A stretch of DNA of 5,266 nt from Sediminibacterium ginsengisoli. GTDB lineage: Bacteria; Bacteroidota; Bacteroidia; Chitinophagales; Chitinophagaceae. Under the pieces are notes generated by a model. That model was not told the DNA's origin, ran no database searches, and worked only from the letters and a program-made list of their open reading frames with translations. Position 1 is the first letter of the stretch; every line of letters starts with the position of its first letter. The stretch is taken from assembly GCA_945860335.1 (NCBI GenBank), contig CAMAQW010000132.1:1-5266 (forward strand), read 5' to 3'. Made by a program: the position numbers and the translations under genes. This document shows positions 1 through 5,266 of this stretch, piece after piece.

Positions 1-1240
1 AAAGCCAGGTGGTAAAGGTGGTTGGGACCCTGTAGCGCATCAGTTTAATGATTATTCGGCGGCTATTTATTATGCCTATATACGTCAAGTAGGCGCTGGT
101 GCAGTAACTGCGGGCGGCATCATTACGCTCATTAAAACCATTCCTACCATTGTAAAATCTATCAAAGGAAGTTTTGCTTCATTACAATCTAGTAAAGATC
201 CAAGTGCAGCTGCTGTTTTAAGAACCGAAAAAGATTTGAGTTTTAAGGTAGTAGGTTTTGGAAGTTTAGCACTTGTTGCACTTATTGCCGTATTACCTCA
301 AGTGCCGGGTGATAGTATTTTGCAAAAATTATTAATTGGGGTACTTGTTATTTTATTTGGTGCATTATTTGTAACCGTATCGTCCCGTATTGTAGGACTT
401 ATCGGTTCTTCTAATAACCCCATTAGTGGCATGACCATTGCAACGGTAATGGGTACGAGCTTGATTTTTTTAAGCGTAGGCTGGACGGGCCAAGCCTTTG
501 AACCGCTTGTATTAGTGGTTGGTGGTATGATTTGTATTGCTGCAGCAAATGCAGGCGCTACATCACAAGATTTAAAGAGCGGATACATTGTTGGTGCTAC
601 ACCACGCAATCAACAAATCGCACTTTTTGTAGGTGCCATTGTTTCATCTATTGTGATTGGATTAACGGTTAAATTTTTAGATCGTCCTACCACCGAAATG
701 ATGCAGCAGGGTATTCAGCACGCAATTGGTTCTGATAAATATCCAGCGCCGCAGGCTACCCTAATGGCTACTTTAATTAAAGGAATATTATCACAAAATT
801 TAGACTGGCAATATGTGGTGGTAGGAGTGTTTTTAGCTATTACCATGGAGCTTTGTGGTATTAAATCTTTAAGCTTTGCGATTGGCGTGTATTTACCATT
901 AGCTACAACGCTTCCAATTTTTATTGGCGGTGCTATTAGAGGTATTGTTGAAGCAAAAGATAAAAAAGAAAATAAGTCTGCGGCTAGCGCCGAAGAAGAA
1001 GACCTTAGTAAAGGCTCTTTGTTTGCCACCGGACTTGTGGCTGGTGGTGCTGTTGCGGGTGTGCTTATTGCTTTTGCAACGGGTACAAGTGCCGGTGAAA
1101 AGTTTTTGGCATCCATTAGTTTAGAAGAAGGCATTGTGCACAGCGTTTCTCAAAATGGATACTTTTTAATAGGCACTTTGTTTTTTGCAGCCATGGGCGC
1201 TATTTTATATAAAGTAGCGACCAAAAAAGCAGACGCATAA
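1..1240 (+). CDS. OPT-family oligopeptide transporter, C-terminal part (5' end outside window)
   Basis: Inner-membrane transporter of the OPT (oligopeptide transporter) superfamily. Bacterial members are thought to import peptides or metal-chelate-like compounds; the substrate here cannot be read from the sequence. The reading frame is open from base 2 to the TAA at 1238-1240 and gives 412 residues. The TTG at 236 is not a true start, because the 78 codons before it are also typical of the family (YIRQVGAGAVTAGGIITLIK at fragment residues 26-45). Other family-like blocks are NPISGMTIAT (139-148), ANAGATSQDL and GATPRNQQIA (about 182-207), and MELCGIKSLSFAIGVYLPL (about 282-300). I count roughly ten hydrophobic segments, near 27-51, 83-99, 109-128, 142-162, 168-185, 205-223, 270-285, 288-310, 340-360 and 386-404. 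A charged Lys/Glu-rich loop lies at 316-338. Family members are usually 600-700 residues, so about the first third is missing. There is no frameshift. The family call is firm; the substrate is unknown. Confidence 0.93.
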   Translation, partial: KPGGKGGWDPVAHQFNDYSAAIYYAYIRQVGAGAVTAGGIITLIKTIPTIVKSIKGSFASLQSSKDPSAAAVLRTEKDLSFKVVGFGSLALVALIAVLPQVPGDSILQKLLIGVLVILFGALFVTVSSRIVGLIGSSNNPISGMTIATVMGTSLIFLSVGWTGQAFEPLVLVVGGMICIAAANAGATSQDLKSGYIVGATPRNQQIALFVGAIVSSIVIGLTVKFLDRPTTEMMQQGIQHAIGSDKYPAPQATLMATLIKGILSQNLDWQYVVVGVFLAITMELCGIKSLSFAIGVYLPLATTLPIFIGGAIRGIVEAKDKKENKSAASAEEEDLSKGSLFATGLVAGGAVAGVLIAFATGTSAGEKFLASISLEEGIVHSVSQNGYFLIGTLFFAAMGAILYKVATKKADA

Positions 1241-1301
1241 GCGGTCCAAAAAAATAAAAGAGCTCATTAAACTTTTACTGTTTTTGTAGTTCTAATAACA
1301 T
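1241..1301 (+). terminator. Possible weak rho-independent terminator in the OPT-DUF1800 gap
   Basis: The 61-bp gap after the transporter stop holds an inverted repeat: TAAAAG at 1255-1260 and CTTTTA at 1272-1277, with an 11-nt loop. An A-run (1248-1254) and a T-run (1281-1285) flank it and can extend the pairing across a small internal loop. A hairpin followed by Ts is terminator-like. The stem is nearly all A-T pairs and would be weak, so read-through into the DUF1800 gene is possible. No convincing Bacteroidota-type promoter (TTG near -33, TAnnTTTG near -7) was found in this gap, so where DUF1800 transcription begins is unresolved. Confidence 0.35.
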
Positions 1302-1356
1302 ATGAATAACAAACCTACACGCCAAACACCTAAGCATATGATACAGTATGCATATG
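1299..1356 (+). repeat. Three CATATG copies around the DUF1800 start, with possible hairpin
   Basis: The self-complementary hexamer CATATG occurs at 1299-1304 (spanning the ATG start), 1335-1340 (spanning the alternative Met13 start) and 1351-1356. The last two copies flank ATACAGTATG, so the RNA could fold either by pairing the two hexamers or by pairing GCATA (1334-1338) with TATGC (1347-1351). Both predicted start codons lie in these copies. This may be chance in AT-rich DNA; a role in translation initiation is only a possibility. Confidence 0.3.
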
Positions 1357-3230
1357 TGTTTGGCTTTTTGTTTTTAATGGCATTTGTAAGGCCTGCTCCT
1401 AAAATGCCTTATAAAAAAGCGGGATTAACGGATCAGGAAGCTGCTTTACACCTACTCAACCGCTTTACCTTTGGTCCAAAACCAGGCCAGGTAGAGGAAG
1501 TAGTAAAGCTGGGGCTCGAAAATTGGTTTTTGGCGCAGTTGCAACCTGCACCCGATAACGAAGTTGTTCGTAATCGTCTTGCGGGTTTCCAGGCGCTAAA
1601 CATGCCCACCGATTCCATTGTAAATACCTACGTACAACCAGCTCAACTGATTCGACTTGCTATCAAAAATGGATTTGTTGATAAAGACTCGGTAGATAGA
1701 ACCGATAAACCCGCTTATAGAGATGCCATCAAAAAAATGCAATCCGAATATGGGTATCGTCCACTTCAAGAATTGCAGCGTGAGCTTATCAATCAAAAAG
1801 TAATTAGAGCTGTTTATAGTGATGCGCAACTACAGGAAGTATTAACTGATTTTTGGTTCAATCATTTTAATGTATCACTTACAAAAAATCAAATTCAACA
1901 ACTGGTGTTACCTTATGAGCGTGATGCCATTAGACCCAATGTGTTAAATAATTTTTCATCACTGCTTTTTGCAACAGCCAAACATCCGGCGATGTTATTA
2001 TATCTAGACAATGCATTAAGTATTAGTAACGAAAATGAATATGCAAAGCGTCAGTTAAAAGGCGCACAGCGATTACTAGATTTAAATGCCGCAAAAAAAA
2101 TGATAGCAGCGGCAAGTATCTCTGAAGATTCATTGCAAAAGATGGACGCGATGGAAAGCCAAATGACTGCGCAAATTAAAAGAAGAAAATCGCAGGGCTT
2201 AAATGAAAACTATGCACGTGAAGTGATGGAGTTACACACACTTGGCGTTAATGGCGGATACACCCAGGCCGATGTTACTGCATTAGCGAGCGCTTTAACA
2301 GGATGGGGCGTTAAACCCATGTACGAAGAAGGGCCGCTTGCCAAAAGATTTTCAAATTTACCTCCTGCGCAACTGGTTCGAAGAGGTCTTGTAGTAGAAG
2401 ATTATTTTTTATACAGTGGCGAAAAGCACGACGAATCTGAAAAAATAATTTTAGGAAAAAAGTTTCCAGCAAATGGCGGATATAAAGAGGGTACAGAAGC
2501 CCTTGCCATGCTTGCTTCACATCCTTCAACGGCGCATTTTATTGCGCGCAAGCTTGCTGCTAAATTTATTGCCGACGAACCACCAACTGCGGTTGTAGAT
2601 GAAATGGCTAAAACATTTTTAGCAACTAATGGCGATATTAAAGAAGTATTATTAACCATGGTGATGCACCCTGGTTTTTGGGCCAAGGCCAAGGAAAAAG
2701 AAAAAATAAAATCTCCATTTGAACTTGCCGTAAGCGCCATCCGTGCAACGGGCACCGAAGTAGTAGCACCTTATCAGGTATTTACTTGGTCCGAAAAAAT
2801 GGGTCAGAAATTTTATTTTTATCAGGCGCCAACAGGTTTTCCAGACAGAGCCTCTTTTTGGATTAACACGGGCTCTTTACTCAATAGAATGAATTTTGGT
2901 ATGGCCATTGCTGCGCAAAAAATACCAGGCTTTAAAACCAACTTGCTCGCATTAAATCAAAATCACGAACCAGAAAGTGTGGAAGACGCACTTCAAACCT
3001 ATACCAAATTACTGTTACCGGTTTCGGATCAAAAAGAAAATTCGGAGCGCATCATGTCTATTGTGCGCGCACAAAATATTGACCAAAAAATTGCATCTGC
3101 AACAAAAGATACCGGCGGCATGCAAGAGATGCAAAACCAAGCGATGAAGCAAACAAATAACACACCACTAAAAAGTATGGCACAGGTAGTGGGCGTTATT
3201 ATTGGCTCACCTGCGTTTCAGCGCAAATAA
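1302..3230 (+). CDS. DUF1800 domain-containing protein, probably exported or membrane-anchored
   Basis: Complete 642-residue protein of the DUF1800 family (Pfam PF08811), whose biochemical role is unknown. Family hallmarks appear in order: HLLNRFTFGPKPGQ (50-63), TDFWFNHFNV (182-191), an ERDAIRPNVL block (206-215), HPAMLLYLDN (228-237), GLNENYAREVMELHTLGVNG (299-318) followed by GGYTQADV and LTGWG, an HPSTAHFIARKLAAKF block (407-422), KSPFELAVSAIRATG (470-484), and QAPTGFPDRASFW (508-520). The C-terminal end IIGSPAFQRK is also usual. Residues 13-29 form a hydrophobic stretch after a basic tail, consistent with a signal peptide or N-terminal anchor, so the protein should act outside the cytoplasm. 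The ATG at 1302 gives the longest frame. The ATG at 1338 (Met13) is a real alternative that would shorten the basic tail but keep the hydrophobic core. Neither has a Shine-Dalgarno sequence. A charged, helix-like insertion lies at about 242-298. The gene is 11 bp upstream of a DUF1501 gene, a recurrent pairing, so an operon is likely. Confidence 0.93.
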   Translation: MNNKPTRQTPKHMIQYAYVFGFLFLMAFVRPAPKMPYKKAGLTDQEAALHLLNRFTFGPKPGQVEEVVKLGLENWFLAQLQPAPDNEVVRNRLAGFQALNMPTDSIVNTYVQPAQLIRLAIKNGFVDKDSVDRTDKPAYRDAIKKMQSEYGYRPLQELQRELINQKVIRAVYSDAQLQEVLTDFWFNHFNVSLTKNQIQQLVLPYERDAIRPNVLNNFSSLLFATAKHPAMLLYLDNALSISNENEYAKRQLKGAQRLLDLNAAKKMIAAASISEDSLQKMDAMESQMTAQIKRRKSQGLNENYAREVMELHTLGVNGGYTQADVTALASALTGWGVKPMYEEGPLAKRFSNLPPAQLVRRGLVVEDYFLYSGEKHDESEKIILGKKFPANGGYKEGTEALAMLASHPSTAHFIARKLAAKFIADEPPTAVVDEMAKTFLATNGDIKEVLLTMVMHPGFWAKAKEKEKIKSPFELAVSAIRATGTEVVAPYQVFTWSEKMGQKFYFYQAPTGFPDRASFWINTGSLLNRMNFGMAIAAQKIPGFKTNLLALNQNHEPESVEDALQTYTKLLLPVSDQKENSERIMSIVRAQNIDQKIASATKDTGGMQEMQNQAMKQTNNTPLKSMAQVVGVIIGSPAFQRK

Positions 3231-3241
3231 ATAAAATCATT

Positions 3242-3337
3242 ATGGCAAATAGAAGGGCTTTTATGAAATCGGGTGCGCTTGCATTATTTGCAACGGGCAT
3301 TAGTGGACTTCCTCGTTTTATTACAGAGGCAGCTGCG
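3242..3337 (+). other. Tat signal peptide region of the DUF1501 protein
   Basis: This stretch encodes the first 32 residues: MANRR with the twin arginines at positions 4-5, then AFMKSG matching the x-F-L/M-K part of the Tat consensus, a modest hydrophobic core (GALALFATGI, 11-20), and Ala-Ala-Ala before Gly33 as a plausible signal peptidase site. The first consensus position is Asn instead of the common Ser/Thr. The exact cleavage point is a guess. Confidence 0.75.
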
Positions 3338-4498
3338 GGCACTCAAATGCTTCCGATGTATAAAAAAAATAAAACCTTGGTTTGTATTTTTCAGCGCGGA
3401 GCGATGGACGGATTAATGGCCGTAACACCTTTTGCAGATCCTGCATTACAACTTGCAAGACCAGGTTTATTTATGAGCCCAACAGCTGGTGAAGGCGGTT
3501 CTTATAATTTGGATGATCATTTTGCTATGCACCCTTCTTTAAAAAGTTTGTTCCCCTATTTTAATACAAAAAATTTAGCCGTGGTGCATGGTGTAGGAAG
3601 CCCTAATACCACTAGAAGCCATTTTGATGCACAGGATTATATGGAGTCTGGAACTCCGTTTGCAAAAGGTACAGCTAGTGGTTGGCTTAATAGAGCGGTT
3701 GGATTACTGGGTCATGCACCAACGCCATTTTCTGCAGTGAGTGTGACCAGTTCTTTACCCCGCAGTTTATATGGTGATGTGGATGCCATTGCTATTAATA
3801 ATTTGCAGGATTTTTCCATTCAATTAAAAGGGAATCCGATGGCAGCGGGCAAAGCGGCTTCTTCATTTGAACAACTCTATGATCAAACCACGAGTGAACT
3901 ACTCAATAAAACTGGGAAAGAAAGTTTTGAAGCACTCAAAATTTTAAAGTCCAACAATATCAAAAATTATCAACCTGCTAATGGTGCCGTGTATCCAAAC
4001 TCGGCACTGGGAAATTCATTAAAACAAATTGCAACACTTATTAAAATGGATGTAGGACTCGAAGTAGGTTTTGCAGAGAGTGGCGGTTGGGATACGCATT
4101 TTAACCAGGGTACCACAAACGGTATTTTTGCGCGCAACCTAAAAGATTTTTCAGACAGCATTGCTGCGTTTTGGCAAGACCTTGGTGAACGTCAAAGTGA
4201 AGTAACACTTATGACTATGACCGAGTTTGGCCGTACCGTTGCACAAAATGGAACGGGCGGAACGGATCATGGTAGAGCAAGCTGCTTATTTGTTTTAGGC
4301 AATGATGTAGCTGGCGGAAAAGTATATAGTAACATGGGTAGTCTTGCAAAAAACAATTTAGAAGACGGTAGAGACCTGCCTGTAACCACAGATTTTAGAG
4401 CTGTGTTTAGTGCGGTTGCAGAAAATCATTTGCAGCTAAAAACAAACGGTAATTTGTTTCCAGACTGGTCCGGCGCCTCCTTAAAAATGATGCTATAA
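3242..4498 (+). CDS. DUF1501 domain-containing protein with Tat signal peptide
   Basis: Complete 418-residue protein of the DUF1501 family (Pfam PF07394), placed by family knowledge in the alkaline-phosphatase/sulfatase-like superfamily; no reaction is established. Residues 3-9 (NRRAFMK) are a twin-arginine motif followed by a hydrophobic core and Ala-rich region (TEAAAG, cleavage likely near 32), so the folded protein is probably exported by the Tat system. Family landmarks: CIFQRGAMDGLMAVTPF (48-64), DDHFAMHPSL (91-100), VVHGVGSPNTTRSHFDAQDY (114-133), GWLNRAVGLL (147-156), SGGWDTHFNQ (280-289), MTEFGRTVAQN (326-336), GTDHGRA (340-346) and TDFRAV (383-388). TDHG resembles the C-terminal metal-site Asp-His motif of the superfamily, and D284/H286 may be further ligands; this is inference. 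The ATG at 3242 is supported because the Tat motif begins two residues later. It lies 11 bp after the DUF1800 stop, behind an A-rich leader with no Shine-Dalgarno, which fits an operon. Its 3' end overlaps the convergent acs gene by 6 bp. There is no frameshift or truncation. Confidence 0.94.
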   Translation: MANRRAFMKSGALALFATGISGLPRFITEAAAGTQMLPMYKKNKTLVCIFQRGAMDGLMAVTPFADPALQLARPGLFMSPTAGEGGSYNLDDHFAMHPSLKSLFPYFNTKNLAVVHGVGSPNTTRSHFDAQDYMESGTPFAKGTASGWLNRAVGLLGHAPTPFSAVSVTSSLPRSLYGDVDAIAINNLQDFSIQLKGNPMAAGKAASSFEQLYDQTTSELLNKTGKESFEALKILKSNNIKNYQPANGAVYPNSALGNSLKQIATLIKMDVGLEVGFAESGGWDTHFNQGTTNGIFARNLKDFSDSIAAFWQDLGERQSEVTLMTMTEFGRTVAQNGTGGTDHGRASCLFVLGNDVAGGKVYSNMGSLAKNNLEDGRDLPVTTDFRAVFSAVAENHLQLKTNGNLFPDWSGASLKMML

Positions 4499-5266
4499 TT
4501 TTCCGTTTTTAATTTCGTCTACAACAGCAGGATCTAATAGGGTACTTGTATCGCCTAAATTTTCTGTTTCACCCTCTGCAATTTTGCGCAGTATTCGGCG
4601 CATAATTTTTCCACTTCTTGTTTTTGGAAGCCCCGACACAAATTGAATTTTATCTGGCTTTGCTATTGCTCCAATAATGCGCGTAACAGTTTGTAAAATA
4701 TCTTTTCTTACCAGTTCACCAGTACCGTGTGTGTCTTGTGCATGCGAACCACTATAAATAATATAGGCATAAATACCTTGTCCTTTAATATCGTGCGGAT
4801 AACCTACTACTGCACTTTCTACTACACCTGCGTGCATGTTAATTGCATTTTCAACTTCGGCGGTTCCAATTCTATGACCACTTACATTTAATACATCATC
4901 AACGCGGCCGGTAATTCTAAAAAATCCGTCTTTGTCTTTGAGTGCACCATCGCCCGTAAAATACATGTTTTCATAAGTAGCAAAATAGTTGGTTCTGCAA
5001 CGCTCATGATCGCCGTATGTAGTGCGTAAAATAGATGGCCATGGCGATTTGATACATAGGTTTCCAGAAATCGTTTCGTCTCCTTCTGCAACTACTTCTT
5101 TACCATTTTCATCTACCAGTACCATTTCGAGGCCTGGCATGGGAAGTGTTGCCCAGCTTGGCTTTGAAGGTGTTATGCCGGCTAAATTTGAAATCAAACA
5201 ACCACCAGTTTCTGTTTGCCACCAAGTGTCTACAATAGGGCAGCGGCCCTTGCCTACGTTTTGATC
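4493..5266 (-). CDS. acs: Acetyl-CoA synthetase (AMP-forming), C-terminal part (5' end outside window)
   Basis: Cytosolic enzyme that converts acetate, ATP and CoA to acetyl-CoA, AMP and PPi through an acetyl-adenylate. The frame is open from the right edge to a TAG at 4493-4495 and gives 257 residues. The TTG at 5197-5195 is internal, because the 23 codons before it encode the diagnostic motif TWWQTETGG (fragment residues 14-22), which contributes to the adenylate and acetate pocket. Further motifs are YFTGDGA (102-108), the hinge and A8 region ITGRVDDVLNVSGHRIGTAE (118-137), GYPHDIKGQGIYAY (155-168), and the A10 motif LPKTRSGKIMRRILRKIA (213-230). Lys220 (codon at 4609-4607) matches the catalytic lysine, Lys609 in enterobacterial Acs, which in other bacteria is acetylated by GNAT enzymes to switch the enzyme off. 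The NLGDTSTLLDP tail is also typical. The family is about 650 residues, so about 390 N-terminal residues are missing. It closely matches Acs rather than propionyl- or acetoacetyl-CoA synthetases, although substrate-pocket residues lie partly outside the window. Confidence 0.96.
   Translation of the reverse strand, partial: DQNVGKGRCPIVDTWWQTETGGCLISNLAGITPSKPSWATLPMPGLEMVLVDENGKEVVAEGDETISGNLCIKSPWPSILRTTYGDHERCRTNYFATYENMYFTGDGALKDKDGFFRITGRVDDVLNVSGHRIGTAEVENAINMHAGVVESAVVGYPHDIKGQGIYAYIIYSGSHAQDTHGTGELVRKDILQTVTRIIGAIAKPDKIQFVSGLPKTRSGKIMRRILRKIAEGETENLGDTSTLLDPAVVDEIKNGKL

Noticed and set aside
236..238. TTG as the start of the transporter gene
   Set aside because: The frame is open to the left edge and the upstream 78 codons encode typical OPT-family sequence, so the gene begins outside the window.
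715..1134. A 139-codon open frame on the minus strand inside the transporter gene
   Set aside because: It lies opposite a clearly conserved membrane protein gene. Its Pro/Ala/Ser-rich translation resembles no family and looks like the antisense shadow of hydrophobic codons.
1241..1301. A Bacteroidota-type promoter (TTG and TAnnTTTG) ahead of the DUF1800 gene
   Set aside because: T-rich stretches and TTTTTG near 1281-1286 are present, but no pair of elements with correct sequence and spacing was found.
2679..2712. Short tandem repetition (GGCCAAGGCCAAGG followed by AAAAAGAAAAAA) in the DUF1800 gene
   Set aside because: It encodes a Lys/Glu-rich linker (AKAKEKEKIK) before the conserved SPFELAV block; low-complexity coding sequence explains it.
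2402..2755. A 117-codon minus-strand open frame inside the DUF1800 gene
   Set aside because: It is fully antisense to conserved DUF1800 sequence, with no recognisable domain or start signals.
5022..5264. An 80-codon plus-strand open frame at the right edge
   Set aside because: It is antisense to acs, whose motifs run through the same bases; no independent support.

Overview
The window is AT-rich and densely coding. No start codon has a recognisable Shine-Dalgarno sequence; the stretches ahead of the starts are A/T-rich. This, together with the gene content (an OPT-family transporter, a DUF1800/DUF1501 pair and an AMP-forming acetyl-CoA synthetase), fits a member of the Bacteroidota, perhaps an environmental Chitinophagaceae- or Flavobacteriia-like lineage. 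That placement is an inference from style and content, not from a marker gene.

Layout: (1) 1-1240, plus strand: the C-terminal 412 residues of an OPT-family oligopeptide transporter, cut by the left edge. (2) 1241-1301: a 61-bp gap with a weak AT-rich hairpin followed by a T-run, a possible terminator. (3) 1302-3230, plus strand: a complete DUF1800 protein with an N-terminal hydrophobic export or anchor segment. (4) 3242-4498, plus strand: a complete DUF1501 protein with a twin-arginine (Tat) signal peptide, 11 bp after the DUF1800 stop and almost certainly co-transcribed with it. (5) 4493-5266, minus strand: the C-terminal 257 residues of acetyl-CoA synthetase (acs), cut by the right edge. 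It converges on the DUF1501 gene, and the two coding regions overlap by 6 bp at their stops.

The transporter is a multi-pass inner-membrane protein, and Acs is a cytosolic enzyme that activates acetate to acetyl-CoA. Nothing in the sequence ties either one functionally to the central pair. The DUF1800-DUF1501 pair is the part with unexplained biology. Both proteins appear to be exported, they are adjacent as in many other bacteria, and DUF1501 keeps an Asp-His-rich layout that suggests a metal-dependent hydrolase of the alkaline-phosphatase superfamily. The substrate is unknown. No RNA genes, CRISPR arrays, insertion sequences or attachment sites were seen.
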